From positions 771,386-835,385 of the forward strand of contig NZ_MNAH01000002.1 of NCBI RefSeq assembly GCF_001976065.1: a DNA stretch of 64,000 nucleotides. The letters are read 5' to 3'. This stretch comes from Pseudomonas putida (lineage in GTDB: Bacteria > Pseudomonadota > Gammaproteobacteria > Pseudomonadales > Pseudomonadaceae). Positions 17,546 to 27,895 of this stretch are shown piece after piece. A program made the position numbers and the translations under genes. Position 1 is the stretch's first letter, and each line of letters begins with the position of its first letter. The notes under the pieces are model-generated. The model ran no database searches. It was not told the origin of the DNA and saw only the letters and a program-made list of their open reading frames with translations.

Positions 17546-18566
17546 CTGTAGGCGCTGGCTTGCCAGCGAAGGCGCCGGGGCAGTCGACAGCAATGGCGGC
17601 TGTTAGACCGTTTTCGCTGGCAAGCCAGCTCCTACAGAGGGGCTTTGCCAGGCACCGATTTTGTGTACGACACCGATTAACTGTAGGAGCTGGCTTGCCA
17701 GCGAAGGCGCCGAGGCAGTCGACAGTAATGGCGGCTGTTAGACCGCTTTCGCTGGCAAGCCAGCGCCTGCAGGGGGGCTTTGCCAGGCACGGATTTTGTG
17801 TACGACGCCGATTAACTGTAGGAGCTGGCTTGCCAGCGAAGGCGCCGGGGCAGTCGGCATCGATGGCGACTGTCAGACCGCTTTCGCTGGCAAGCCAGCT
17901 CCTACAGGGGGGCTTTGCCAGGCACGGATTTGGTGTACGACGCCGATTAACTGTAGGCGCTGGCTTGCCAGCGAATGCGGTGGGTCAGTCGGCAGCAATG
18001 GCGGCTGTTAGAGCGCTTTCGCTGGCAAGCCAGCTCCTACAGGGGTCTTTGCCAGGCACGGATTTTGTGTACGACGCCGATTAACTGTAGGAGCTGGCTT
18101 GCCAGCGAAGGCGCCGGGGCAGTCGGCATCGACTGTTAGACCGCTTTCGCTGGCAAGCCAGCTCCTACAGGGGGTCTTTGTTAGGCACGGATTTGGTGTA
18201 CGACGCCGATTAACTGTAGGCGCTGACTTGCCAGCGAAGGCGCCGGGGCAGTCGACAGCAATGGCGGCTGTTAGACCGCTTTCGCTGGCAAGCCAGCTCC
18301 TACAGAGGATCTTTGCCAGGCACGGATTTTGTGTATGAGGCCGATAAACTGTAGGCGCTGGCTTGCCAGCGAAGGCGCCGGGGCAGTCGACAGCAATGGC
18401 GGCTGTTAGACCGCTTTCGCTGGCAAGCCAGCTCCTACAGGGGTCTTTGCCAGGCACGGATTTTGTGTACGACGCCGATTAACTGTAGGCGCTGGCTTGC
18501 CAGCGAAGGCGCCGGGTCAGTCGACAGCAATGGCGGCTGTCAGACCGCTTTCGCTGGCAAGCCGGG
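17546..18566. repeat. Tandem array of eight ~135-bp units, each with two opposed REPs
   Basis: Units begin at 17546, 17681, 17816, 17951, 18085, 18214, 18349 and 18483, giving spacings of 135, 135, 135, 134, 129, 135 and 134 bp. Each unit has a forward REP core, about 35 bp including GGCGCCGGGGCAGTCG, a reverse REP core, then about 50 bp containing TTTGCCAGGCACGGATTTTG and ACGCCGATTAA. That makes 16 REP cores, the last one truncated at 18566. This is a BIME-type array, not a CRISPR: the repeats are long and palindromic and there are no spacers or cas genes. It fills the gap between the oprN terminator and selC. Confidence 0.93.
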
Positions 18567-18581
18567 CTGGTGCGAGGTATA

Positions 18582-18677
18582 TGGCGGAAGGTAGCCGGAG
18601 TCGAACCTGCCCGGGAACGGATGCCGTCCCCAACCGGGTTTGAAGCCCGGCCGCGCCACCGGGCGCGATTACCTTCC
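18582..18677 (-). tRNA. selC: tRNA-Sec (anticodon TCA)
   Basis: This 96-nt selenocysteine tRNA has the long acceptor arm (GGAAGGTA with TACCTTCC), an encoded CCA end (TGGCGG read on plus at 18582), a long variable arm, the T-loop GGTTCGACTCC, and the anticodon TCA at 18641-18643 in loop CTTCAAA. It begins 7 nt after the selB stop on the same strand, so it is probably transcribed and processed from the end of the formate dehydrogenase/sel operon. It decodes the UGA in fdoG. No clear terminator follows; the REP array starts 15 nt beyond its 3' end. Confidence 0.97.
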
Positions 18678-18684
18678 TTGAAAA

Positions 18685-20592
18685 TCAGTGATCCGTGTGC
18701 CTGGCCAGGGCATTGTCCGGGCGAATATGGCGCCTGTCGCCAAAACGCCGGGTCAGGCCGAGCCGGTCGAAGTATTCGAGGATCTGGATACTGCGCTTGC
18801 GCCCCAATCCCACCGCATCACGAAACGCCGACACCTGGATGACCGCGTCAGCCTCGGCCAGTTGCATCAGCATAGCCGCCATTCGCCGGATCATCGCATC
18901 GGTGTAGAACAGGTCGCGGACCACTTGATGCAGCAGCCCCAGCCGGGCCATTTTGCGCAGTAGCAAGCGCACCCTGGTTTCATCGTGACCCAGTTCGCGC
19001 ACCCACGGCGGATCAAACCCGGCCGCGTCGAACCGTGGCTGCAACTGTTGCCACAGGGCTTCGTCCTCTTCGCTCAGACGCACTTGATGGCCGGGCAAAT
19101 GCAGCCATGGTCCGCTGCTGGTGATGGTGCCATCGACCAGCAACTCGTCAAGCAGGCTGATGAAGGTCGAGCGATCGAGTGCCGTCCCGCAGAATCGACG
19201 CAGGCGATCGCGGTCCGGCCCCATCTGGTCCGGCTCCAGTGGGTGAAAGCGCGCCAGATGTTCGAGCACCTGCGCTTTCAAGGCCTGCCAGCGCTCGTCG
19301 CTGAACAGCAGCGGCCCCTGCCGGGTTTCGATCAACCGCACGTCATCCGGCAACACCCAATTCGCGCGCGGATGGTTGAACTGGCGCTCCAGACGTTGCA
19401 GATCAAGCCCGCTGTCACTGTTGGCCAGCAGCATCGGCATGACATCTTCCAGGCCAGTAGTCGCCAGCAGCGCCTGTAACTGCGTCAATCGCTCGGGACT
19501 GCGACGGTGACGGGTCGGTGCGAACGGATCGAGCACTCGACCGCCGCCGAGGGTCCGTTGCGCGCTTTGGTCACGCAAGATCAGCGGATCGCCCTTCACC
19601 GCCTGCACCGGCACATTGAGCAGGATCTGCGCAAACATCCGCTCACCCGGCGCCAGGCTGGAGCCCTCCAGCAGGGCCACGCGCCCGGTCACGTCCTGGG
19701 TGCCGATGTGAACATGCACCGGTTGAAAATGCTCGAAGGCGCGAGACTCGCCGGGCAACAACCTCAGGTCAATATCCAGACGCTGGGTCGCAGCGTACAG
19801 CCACGGCGCCGACAGCCACTGTCCACGATGAATCTGTTCCAGCGCCAGGCGCCCCGCGCTCAGGTTCAACGCCACGCGCTGTCCTGCAGTCGCGCGTTCG
19901 GCGGCCTGATTTTGCGCGTGCAGGCCGCGCACCCGCACCGGTTTGCCGAGGGGGCCGAGCAGCAGCGTATCGCCCACTGCCACCTGGCCGGACAGCGCCG
20001 TGCCGGTGACCACGATCCCCGCGCCCGCGACGCTGAAGGCCCGATCGATCGCCAGGCGAAAGCCACCACCGAGGCTGCGTTGCTGCACTTCACGCTGCGC
20101 AGCCAGCAAGGCCTGGCGCAGGCTGTCGATGCCCTGCCCGGTCACGCTCGACAGCGTGATCAACGGCGCATCGGCATAGGGTCCGGGTGCCAGCAAGGAT
20201 TCGATCTGCTCGCGCACCTCTTGCACCCGGGATGCTTCGACCCGGTCGCATTTGCTGATCGCCACGAGCGCGCGGGGAATACCCAACAGTTCGACGATGG
20301 CCAGGTGTTCCCGGGTCTGTGGCATCACGCCGTCGTCGGCGGCCACCACCAGCAACACCAGGTCGATGCCCTGTGCGCCGGCGAGCATGTTGTGGGTGAA
20401 GCGCTCATGACCTGGCACGTCGATAAAACCGGTGAGGACCGCGCCCGGCTCCAGGGCGGCGTACAGGTAGCCGAGGTCGATGGTCATGCCGCGTTCGCGC
20501 TCCTCGCGGCGCCGATCCCCGGCCTGCCCGGTCAGCGCCTCAAGCAGTGCCGTCTTGCCATGGTCGATATGCCCTGCCGTGCCGACGATCAC
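18685..20592 (-). CDS. selB: SelB, selenocysteine-specific elongation factor
   Basis: The 635-residue GTPase brings selenocysteyl-tRNA to the ribosome at UGA codons that carry a SECIS element. It starts at a GTG ([15 protein letters not shown]1 motif residues 7-14) that overlaps the selA stop as GTGA. Further G motifs are DVPGHERF (G3) and SKCD (G4). EF-Tu-like beta domains follow, then a C-terminal half of about 260 residues made of winged helices that bind the SECIS hairpin. The length is close to E. coli SelB (614). The upstream in-frame ATG lies inside selA and was rejected. Confidence 0.95.
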   Translation of the reverse strand: MIVGTAGHIDHGKTALLEALTGQAGDRRREERERGMTIDLGYLYAALEPGAVLTGFIDVPGHERFTHNMLAGAQGIDLVLLVVAADDGVMPQTREHLAIVELLGIPRALVAISKCDRVEASRVQEVREQIESLLAPGPYADAPLITLSSVTGQGIDSLRQALLAAQREVQQRSLGGGFRLAIDRAFSVAGAGIVVTGTALSGQVAVGDTLLLGPLGKPVRVRGLHAQNQAAERATAGQRVALNLSAGRLALEQIHRGQWLSAPWLYAATQRLDIDLRLLPGESRAFEHFQPVHVHIGTQDVTGRVALLEGSSLAPGERMFAQILLNVPVQAVKGDPLILRDQSAQRTLGGGRVLDPFAPTRHRRSPERLTQLQALLATTGLEDVMPMLLANSDSGLDLQRLERQFNHPRANWVLPDDVRLIETRQGPLLFSDERWQALKAQVLEHLARFHPLEPDQMGPDRDRLRRFCGTALDRSTFISLLDELLVDGTITSSGPWLHLPGHQVRLSEEDEALWQQLQPRFDAAGFDPPWVRELGHDETRVRLLLRKMARLGLLHQVVRDLFYTDAMIRRMAAMLMQLAEADAVIQVSAFRDAVGLGRKRSIQILEYFDRLGLTRRFGDRRHIRPDNALARHTDH

Positions 20593-22019
20593 CCTGCCCG
20601 GCCCTCCACCTGCAGTTGCTCGAGTTGCGCCAGCCATGCTGGCTCGTCGTCCAGTTGCCGCAAGTCGAGCCACAACGCGTCGTCATCGATACGCCCGAGC
20701 ACCGGTATCGGCAAGGTCCGGAGGGCCTCTTCGAGCCCATGCAGGCTTCGTCCACGCAGCCGTTTCGAGGTTAAAGGTCGCAGGCACAGCGCGGCACTGG
20801 GCAAGCGTGCCACCGGCTGGCTGCCGCTGCCGATCATCCCCAGCGCCGGCATCGCGGCGACACTCCAGCCCGCACCCAGGCGGTTGGCCAGGAACGGTTG
20901 CAGGCGCTCGGCTTGTGCCAGGATGTCGGTTCGCGTTCGGGTGAGCAGGCGCAGGCTGGGCAGGCGTTCAGCCAGCCGATCCGGGTTGCGGTACAGGCCC
21001 AGCACCGCTTCGAGCGCCGCCAAGGTCAGCTTGTCGACCCGCAACGCACGTTTGAGTGGGTTCTTCTTGATCCGCGCGATCAGGTCCTTGCGCCCGACAA
21101 TCAACCCGGCTTGCGGGCCGCCGAGCAATTTGTCGCCGCTGAAGGTGACGATGTCCGCGCCATCGAGCAGGGCCTGGCGCACCGTCGGTTCGGCCGGCAA
21201 GCCCCAACGGGTCAGGTCCAGCAAGCTGCCGCTGCCGAGGTCTTCGAGCAACGGCAAGCCATGTTGCTGCGCCAGCTGCGCCAACTCGGCGGTCGATACT
21301 CGGGTGGTGAACCCCTCGATGCTGTAGTTGCTTGCATGCACCCGCATGATCAAGCCGCTGCGCGGGCCAATGGCGGCCTCGTAGTCGCGGGCGTGGGTGC
21401 GGTTGGTGGTGCCGACCTCGACCAGTTTGACGCCGGCGCGGGCCATGATGTCGGGAATACGGAAGGCACCGCCGATTTCGATCAGCTCGCCCCGGGAGAT
21501 GATGCCTTCCTTACGTGCGCCGAGGCTGTTGAGGGTCAGCAGCACCGCGGCAGCATTGTTGTTGACCACGGTCACCGCCTCGGCGCCGGTCAGCTCGCGG
21601 ATCAGGCCCTCGATCAGATCGTCGCGGTCGCCGCGCTTGCCGCTGTGCAGGTCGAATTCGAGGTTGAGCGGAAAACGTGCCGCCATTTGCACCGCGTCGA
21701 TGGCTTCCTCTGGCAACAAGGCTCGGCCCAGATTGGTGTGCAGGACCGTGCCGGTGAGGTTGAACACCCGGCGTACATGGCTGCGGTGCTGGCTGGCCAG
21801 GCGCTCGCCCACCCTGCCCGCCAGTACCTGCGGGGTGAGTTCGACCTCATTGAGCTGCCCTGCCAGGACCGGTTCGCGCAAGTCATCGAGCAACTGGCGC
21901 AGGCTGGCGAGCAAGGCGTCGCGCCCATAACGCTCGGCCAGAGGCTGGCAGGCCGGATGGCGTAGCAGGCTGTCGATCGAAGGTAATCGCAAGACTTGGC
22001 TGATAGATCGGGCGGACAT
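20589..22019 (-). CDS. selA: SelA, L-seryl-tRNA(Sec) selenium transferase
   Basis: The 476-residue PLP enzyme converts seryl-tRNA(Sec) to selenocysteyl-tRNA(Sec) using selenophosphate. The PLP lysine lies in [12 protein letters not shown] (about residue 295). The N-terminal domain ([16 protein letters not shown] and on) that contacts tRNA(Sec), and [17 protein letters not shown], are both present. The ATG at 22019 has GGAGCG directly upstream; a TTG five codons earlier was rejected. It is 45 nt downstream of fdhE and overlaps selB by 4 nt. SelD, the selenophosphate source, is not in the window. Confidence 0.95.
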   Translation of the reverse strand: MSARSISQVLRLPSIDSLLRHPACQPLAERYGRDALLASLRQLLDDLREPVLAGQLNEVELTPQVLAGRVGERLASQHRSHVRRVFNLTGTVLHTNLGRALLPEEAIDAVQMAARFPLNLEFDLHSGKRGDRDDLIEGLIRELTGAEAVTVVNNNAAAVLLTLNSLGARKEGIISRGELIEIGGAFRIPDIMARAGVKLVEVGTTNRTHARDYEAAIGPRSGLIMRVHASNYSIEGFTTRVSTAELAQLAQQHGLPLLEDLGSGSLLDLTRWGLPAEPTVRQALLDGADIVTFSGDKLLGGPQAGLIVGRKDLIARIKKNPLKRALRVDKLTLAALEAVLGLYRNPDRLAERLPSLRLLTRTRTDILAQAERLQPFLANRLGAGWSVAAMPALGMIGSGSQPVARLPSAALCLRPLTSKRLRGRSLHGLEEALRTLPIPVLGRIDDDALWLDLRQLDDEPAWLAQLEQLQVEGRAG

Positions 22020-22064
22020 CAGGCGCTCCGGCAAACGTTGACCGCCTGAGTGTAGACGCTCGCT

Positions 22065-22991
22065 TCAGTCGCCCCCGGGTGCCAGCAGCAGATTGGGCGC
22101 AGGCCGCGCAAAGCCTTCCTGTTCCAGGCGCATGTCGAGGACCAGGCTGCTCAGGTCGGCGGACAACGCTTCGGCTTCGGCGTCGCATTCCAGGTACAGC
22201 TGCTTCAGGTAACTGTGACACCCCGGGCAGGTTTCCGCGCGCAGCGGCGCCTTGTCCGCGGCGTGGCGGTCGCTGTCGAGGCTGACGTATTGCAAGCCTT
22301 TGCTCTGTTCGCAATACACGCACTTGACCCGCACCACATGCCATTCGCAGGCACACAGCGAGCACACCAGGTAGCGCAAGCCGTTGTATTTGCCGCGATG
22401 GCGGATCACCCCAGCCATGGCCGGTGAGCCGCAAGCCGGGCACTGGTTGAGGCTGTTGCCGGGTTTCAACCTGAGGTCCGGGGTACTCAGCAACCAATGG
22501 CTCCACGCGACTTGCAAGGCCGCACCCAGAAAGGGCACCAGCGCCGCTGGCACCAAGGCGAACTGCCCGCTGACCAAGGCAATGGCCCACGCCTTGAGTT
22601 GCCCGACGCTGGCCTCGCGCAAGCTTGCCACGGCGTTTACCACCGCCGGTTGTGCCGGCGGTTGATAGTGCTGCAACAGCCCAAGCAGATACGCCAGCCA
22701 CGCGTCCTCGCGCACCAGGCTGTCGGCGGCAAACGGCGGCAGGCCATGATCCAGGCACAGGCGGATGCGCTGCGGGTCTGGCAATGCCAACTCGGGTGGA
22801 TCGTCCATCAGCCGCTGCTGCGCCTGGCACAGCCCCGCGACCAGGCGCAGGTACTCGGCCAGCGGATGCCCTTCGGCAAGGCGCTCCAGGCGCAGCGCAC
22901 GCAAGGCAAACAGGTTGGGCGGTGGAAGGTGCAGAAATGGCGGCGATGTCGCCGCCGCTTCGATCTGTCCCGGCTCCAGGATAGTGGCCAA
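22065..22991 (-). CDS. fdhE: FdhE, formate dehydrogenase accessory protein
   Basis: The 308-residue cytoplasmic protein belongs to the FdhE family, needed for maturation of respiratory formate dehydrogenases. Its C-terminal half has the family's rubredoxin-like CxxC pairs: CPACGSPAMAG, CSLCACEW, CVYCEQSKG and CPGCHSY. The N-terminal half is helical. It starts 4 nt after the fdoI stop and is clearly part of the operon. Which metal or cofactor step it performs is not shown by the sequence. Confidence 0.92.
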   Translation of the reverse strand: MATILEPGQIEAAATSPPFLHLPPPNLFALRALRLERLAEGHPLAEYLRLVAGLCQAQQRLMDDPPELALPDPQRIRLCLDHGLPPFAADSLVREDAWLAYLLGLLQHYQPPAQPAVVNAVASLREASVGQLKAWAIALVSGQFALVPAALVPFLGAALQVAWSHWLLSTPDLRLKPGNSLNQCPACGSPAMAGVIRHRGKYNGLRYLVCSLCACEWHVVRVKCVYCEQSKGLQYVSLDSDRHAADKAPLRAETCPGCHSYLKQLYLECDAEAEALSADLSSLVLDMRLEQEGFARPAPNLLLAPGGD

Positions 22992-22995
22992 GTCG

Positions 22996-23655
22996 TTATC
23001 CTTTTTTGCTCAGCGGTGGGTCGGAACGCGGACGCTCTTCTCGGGTCACCTCGCGGCACCAGAGTTCGTGGTGTTTCTTCGCCCAGGCGCGGCTGACCCA
23101 GCCATGCAGCATGGCATTGACCGAGCCCTTGATCCAGATACCGGCGTAGATGTGCACGATGATGCTCAGGATCAGCACGAAACCGGCCAGCGCGTGCAGC
23201 AGCATCGCCCAGCGAATCGTGGTGATGCCGAAGTACTCGCTGAAGTACGCGCGCCAGATCACCAGACCGGTGAACAGCAGTGCCACCATGCACAGCAGTA
23301 AAGTCCAGAACAGCAGCTTTTGCCCTGGGTTGTACTTGCCGATGGCGGGCACGCCCTCCTCTTCGTTTTTCATCACCCGGTCGATGCGCCGCAGCCACAG
23401 GCGATCGTTGTCGATGAAGTAGTTGGCGCGCCAGAACTGCACCACCAACCCGAGAAAAAACACGAACATCACCACGCCCATGAACGGGTGCAGGATGCGT
23501 GTCCAGGGCCCGCCACCGAACAGGTTGTTCAGCCAGAACAGCGCCGGATGAAACAGCGCCAGCCCGGACAGCCCCGCCATGAAAAACAGGATCGCCACCA
23601 GCCAGTGGTTAGTGCGCTGGTTGGCGGTATAGCGAAGGATCTGTTTGCGGATCAT
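22996..23655 (-). CDS. fdoI: FdoI, formate dehydrogenase cytochrome b556 (gamma) subunit
   Basis: The 219-residue membrane subunit has four predicted transmembrane helices. Candidate heme-ligand histidines lie in [39 protein letters not shown] and [14 protein letters not shown]. It takes electrons from the beta subunit and reduces quinone in the inner membrane. The ATG overlaps the fdoH stop by 4 nt (ATGA). The length and pattern match E. coli FdnI/FdoI. Confidence 0.94.
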   Translation of the reverse strand: MIRKQILRYTANQRTNHWLVAILFFMAGLSGLALFHPALFWLNNLFGGGPWTRILHPFMGVVMFVFFLGLVVQFWRANYFIDNDRLWLRRIDRVMKNEEEGVPAIGKYNPGQKLLFWTLLLCMVALLFTGLVIWRAYFSEYFGITTIRWAMLLHALAGFVLILSIIVHIYAGIWIKGSVNAMLHGWVSRAWAKKHHELWCREVTREERPRSDPPLSKKG

Positions 23656-24587
23656 GGCCTGTCCTCCCGCTTCGGATCGTAGGTGTGCACCGATGGATCG
23701 ACTTCATGTACCGCAGGATCGATGGGCGGCGGCAGTTCATCTTCCTCGACCACTTGTGGACCGACCCGCACGTAGTGGAAAAATCCGGCCAGAACCGCCA
23801 ATCCCATGGCCAACAGGCCCAGGGGTTTACTGACCCCCTTCCACAGGCTCACCAGCGGGCTGATCACCGGGTCGCTCGGCAGGCCGGCATACAGCCTGGG
23901 CGTGTCGGCGTGGTGCAACACATACATCACGTGCGTGCCGCCAACACCGGCGGGGTCGTACAGGCCGGCGTTGTCAAAGCCGCGACTCTTGAGGTCGACG
24001 ATGCGTTCGGCGGCATGCTCCTTCATGTCCTGCTTGGAGCCGAACACGATGGCGCCGGTCGGGCAGGTTTTCACGCAGGCCGGTTCGAGCCCCACCGCCA
24101 CGCGATCCGAGCACAGGGTGCATTTGTAGGCCTTGTGGTCTTTCTGCGAGATACGCGGAATGTTGAACGGGCAACCGGTGATGCAGTAGCCACAGCCGAT
24201 GCAGTGGTCCTGGTTGAAATCAACGATGCCGTTGGCGTGCTTGATGATTGCCCCGGGACTGGGGCACGCGGCCAGGCAACCAGGTTCGGCGCAGTGCATG
24301 CAACCGTCCTTGCGGATCAGCCACTCCAGGTTGCCGGCGTCGGTTTCGTGCTCGGTGAAGCGCATCAGGGTCCAGGTTTCTGCAGTCAGGTCCTGGGGAT
24401 TGTCGTAGGTGCCGAGGTTGTGGCCGACCTCGTCGCGCAGTTCGTTCCATTCCGAACAGGCGACCTGGCAAGCCTTGCAGCCAATGCACTTGGTGGTGTC
24501 GATCAGCTTGGCGACTTCCTCCAGGTTGCGTACCGATGAGGGCACAGTGGTGGTGGCCGAGCGGGCAATGATGTCTTGGCTGGCCAT
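23652..24587 (-). CDS. fdoH: FdoH, formate dehydrogenase iron-sulfur (beta) subunit
   Basis: The 311-residue subunit carries four [4Fe-4S] clusters, with visible cysteine sets [41 protein letters not shown] and CTLCSDR...CVKTCP. A single C-terminal membrane helix ([20 protein letters not shown], about residue 255) anchors it with its clusters on the periplasmic side. It starts immediately after the fdoG stop and overlaps fdoI by 4 nt. It links the selenium/molybdenum site of FdoG to the heme subunit. Confidence 0.95.
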   Translation of the reverse strand: MASQDIIARSATTTVPSSVRNLEEVAKLIDTTKCIGCKACQVACSEWNELRDEVGHNLGTYDNPQDLTAETWTLMRFTEHETDAGNLEWLIRKDGCMHCAEPGCLAACPSPGAIIKHANGIVDFNQDHCIGCGYCITGCPFNIPRISQKDHKAYKCTLCSDRVAVGLEPACVKTCPTGAIVFGSKQDMKEHAAERIVDLKSRGFDNAGLYDPAGVGGTHVMYVLHHADTPRLYAGLPSDPVISPLVSLWKGVSKPLGLLAMGLAVLAGFFHYVRVGPQVVEEDELPPPIDPAVHEVDPSVHTYDPKREDRP

Positions 24588-27500
24588 TTAGACTTTCTCC
24601 ACATTGACCAGGAATGACTTGGATTCCGGGGTCTGGGTGTTGCCATCGCCGAGGAACGGCACCAGGGTGTTGGTCAGGTAGCCGTGGCGCGTGAGCCCGG
24701 TGAAACCCCAGTGCAGCGGGATACCGATCTGGTGCACCACCTGGTTGTTGACCTGCAGCGGACGAATCCGCTTGGTCACCACTGCCACCGCTTCAATGAA
24801 GCCACGCTTGCTGCTGACCCGCACCCGGTCGCCGGCGACGATGCCTTTTTCCCTGGCCAGCACTTCGCCGATCTCGACGAACTGCTCGGGCTGGGTGATC
24901 GCGTTGAGCTTGCAGTGCTTGCTCCAAAAGTGGAAATGCTCAGTCAGCCGGTAGCTGGTGGCGGCGTACGGGTAATCCTTGGCCACGCCGAGGGTATCCC
25001 ACACCGAGTCGAAGATCCGCGCCGCCGGGTTGCTCGTGGCCTTCTTGTTCTGCGGGTGCAGCGGGTTGATGCCGATCGGCGTCTCGAACGGCTCGTAGTG
25101 CTCGGGGAATGGTCCCTCGTTCATCTTGTCGACGGCGAAGAACCGCGCCACGCCTTCGGGGTTCATGATGAACGGATTCATCCCCGCTTCCGGCGCCACG
25201 TCAGCCTTGTAGTCCGGCACATCGGTGCCGGCCCAGGCCTTGCCGTTCCACCACACCAGGCGCTTTTTCTCGTCCCACGGCTTGCCTTGCAGGTCGGCAG
25301 AGGCGCGGTTGTAGAGAATCCGCCGGTTCGCCGGCCAAGCCCAGGCCCAGCCCTGGTGCTGGTGCATGCCATAGGGGTCGTTGTTGTCGCGCCGGGCCAT
25401 CTGGTTGCCGGTTTCGGTCCAGCTGCCACAGAAGATCCAGCAACCGGATGCCGTGCCGCCGTCATCCTTGAGTTGACCGAAACCGGCCAGTTGCGTATTG
25501 CCCTTGATCAGCGCCCCGGTGGCGTCGGTGAAATCGCTGACGGCGTAGCCGTTCACCTCCTTGGCCAGTTCTTCCGGTGACGGTTCGTCCGCGACCTTGT
25601 ACGGCCACGACAGTTTCAGCAGCGGGTCGGGATAGGCGCCGCCGTCGGCCTGATAGCGTTGGCGCAGGCGCAGGAACAGCTCGCTCATGATGCGGATGTC
25701 GGTGTACGCCTCCCCTGGGCCGTCGGCCCCCTTCCAGTGCCATTGCAACCAGCGACTGCTGTTGACCAGCGAGCCGTCTTCCTCGGCAAAGCAGGTGGTG
25801 GGCAGGCGGATCACTTCGGTCTGGATGTCGGCGCTGTTGACGTCGTTATACGGCCCGACCTTTTGCCAGAACTCCGAGGTTTCGGTGGCCAGGGGATCCA
25901 TCACCACCAGCCATTTCAACTTGGCGAGCGCGGCCATCACACGGTTTTTGTCCGGCAACGCGGCAATGGGGTTGAAGCCCTGGCACATGTAGCCGTTGAC
26001 TTTGCCCTGGCCCATCAGGTCGAACACCTTGAGGATGTCGTAGTTGGGGATGTCCAGTTTCGGCAGATAGTCGTAGGCCCAGTTGTTTTCCAACGTGGCA
26101 TTGGCGCCGTACCAGGCTTTCATCAGGCTGACGTGGAATTTGCTGTAGTTCTGCCAGTAGGACAGTTGCCCCGGCCGCAGCGGTTTCTGCGTGCGCTTGA
26201 GGATGTAGGCGTTGTAATCCTGCTCGGCATCGCCCGGTAGCGTGAGGTAGCCCGGCAGCGCGTTGGACAGCAGGCCCAGGTCGGTCAGGCCCTGGATATT
26301 GGAGTGCCCACGCAGGGCGTTCACGCCCCCACCCGGCATGCCGACGTTGCCCAGCAACAGTTGCACCATCGCCGCGCTGCGGATGATCTGCGCGCCGATC
26401 GAGTGCTGGGTCCAGCCCAGGGCGTAAAGGATGGTCATGGTCTTGCCCGGTTGCGAGCAAGTGGCGATTTCCTCCCAGATTTTCTGCATGGCGTCGACCG
26501 GCATGCCGCAGATCTGGCTCGCCAGTTCAATGTTGTAGCGGCTGTAATGCTGCTTCATCAGTTGATAGACGCAGCGCGGGTCCTGCAGGGTCGGGTCGAC
26601 TTTGGCAAAACCGTCTTCACCGAGTTCATAGCCCCAGCCGGACTTGTCGGTGTAGGTCCGCTTGGCCGCGTCATAGCCGCTGAAAATCCCGTCCTCGAAG
26701 CCATACCCGGCTTTGACGATGAACGACACGTCGGTGTAGTTGCGCACGTAGTCGTGCTGGATCTTGTCCTCGGTCAGCAGGTAATTGATCAGCCCGCCCA
26801 TGAAGGCGATGTCGGTGCCAGTGCGAATCGGCGCGTAATAGTCGGCCACCGAAGCGGTCCGGGTGAATCGTGGGTCGACCACGATCAGCCGCGCCTTGTT
26901 GTGCGCCTTGGCTTCGGTCACCCACTTGAAGCCGCACGGATGCGCCTCTGCTGCGTTACCGCCCATCACCAGGACCAGGTTCGCGTTGGCGATATCGGTC
27001 CAATGGTTGGTCATGGCTCCACGGCCGTACGTCGGGGCAAGACTTGCCACCGTCGGACCGTGTCAGACACGCGCCTGGTTATCGAACCCCAGCATGCCGA
27101 GACTGCGAACCACCTTGTGGGTGATATAGCCTGCTTCATTGGACGCCGCCGATGCCGCGAGGAAACCGGTGGTCAGCCAGCGATTCACCGTCTGGCCCTG
27201 GGCGTTTTTCTCGATGAAGTTGGCGTCGCGGTCGGCCTTCATCAGGTCGGCGACGCGATCGAGCGCTTCATCCCAGGAGATGCGCGTCCACTCGCTGCTG
27301 CCGGGCTTGCGCATCTGCGGGTACTGCAGGCGTCCGGGGCTGTGAATGAAATCGAGCAGGCCTGCACCTTTGGGGCACAGGGTGCCGCGGTTGACCGGGT
27401 GGTCGGCGTCACCTTCGATGTGGATTATATTTTGCGCGACATTCTTGGCGGCATCGCCCTGGCTGTACATGATCAACCCACAGCCGACCGAGCAATACGG

Positions 27501-27653
27501 ACAGGTGTTACGGGTTTCATGGGTGTGGGCGAGCTTGAAGTGACGCACCTGCTCGGCGAAAGCGGCAGTCGGGGCCATGCCCAACGCGCCCAGGCTCGAG
27601 CCTGCAAGGCCGATGCCGGCGACCTTGAAGAACTGACGACGGCTGAGGTCCAT
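24588..27653 (-). CDS. fdoG: FdoG, selenocysteine-containing formate dehydrogenase alpha subunit
   Basis: The 1021-residue molybdopterin enzyme oxidises formate to CO2. The frame contains one in-frame UGA (27063-27065, residue 197) inside QARV-Sec-HGPTVASLAPT, exactly the selenocysteine context of E. coli FdnG/FdoG. With it decoded, the two ORF pieces join into one full-length protein (E. coli 1015). A Tat signal (SRRQFFKVAGIGLAG, cleavage after AFA) predicts export. A [4Fe-4S] motif CPYCSVGCGL with CPKGA follows near residues 50-100. The ATG at 27653 has AGGAG upstream. This is neither a pseudogene nor a frameshift. Confidence 0.96.
27020..27065 (-). promoter_or_regulatory. SECIS element in fdoG
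   Basis: Starting at the UGA, CACGG pairs with CCGTG at the far end and CCG with CGG further in. The apical hairpin GGCAAGTCTTGCC (27036-27048) places AGUCU in the loop. That is one base different from the GGUCU loop known for E. coli SECIS elements and is at the usual distance, so it is the expected SelB binding site. Confidence 0.8.
27063..27065 (-). other. UGA selenocysteine codon
   Basis: The in-frame TGA of fdoG, residue 197, is flanked by QARV and HGPTVASLAPT and decoded by selC at 18582-18677. Confidence 0.96.
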
Positions 27654-27661
27654 CGTGCACT

Positions 27662-27698
27662 CCTGATCAGGTGGAAATCCGCTGCTTTGGCGGATTTT
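27662..27698 (-). promoter_or_regulatory. Structured fdoG leader: hairpin plus palindrome over the ribosome site
   Basis: On the minus strand, AAATCCGC pairs with GCGGATTT (27675-27697). It is followed by the palindrome CCTGATCAGG (27662-27671), which overlaps the AGGAG Shine-Dalgarno of fdoG. Read on the plus strand, the first hairpin ends in a T-run and could instead work as a terminator. Confidence 0.5.
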
Positions 27699-27895
27699 TC
27701 TGGACATTCACGGTGGCGGCAGTCTGGCTGCCGACTCTTGAATTTTAGACAAGGCTGTCGAATTCACCATGAGAACCGACCGTCGGCCCATCATCGAGCG
27801 GCACACACCGCCGCTCCCATAGCGATTGTGTTCAATACAGGGATTGGCGCTTATCATTGCAGCCATGTTTAACCCGGCCTTTATGAGATTTGCGC

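Noticed and set aside
17560..18457. ORFs of 60-174 codons translating the REP array
   Set aside because: Their sequence (LASQLLQ, FAGKPAPT and similar) is what REP DNA encodes in any frame. They have no ribosome site and no family.
17546..18566. CRISPR array
   Set aside because: The repeating unit is 135 bp and made of opposed palindromes. There are no unique spacers and no cas genes.
24588..27707. fdoG as a pseudogene split by a stop codon
   Set aside because: The stop is UGA in the exact FdnG selenocysteine context, followed by a SECIS-like hairpin, and selABC lie in the same operon.
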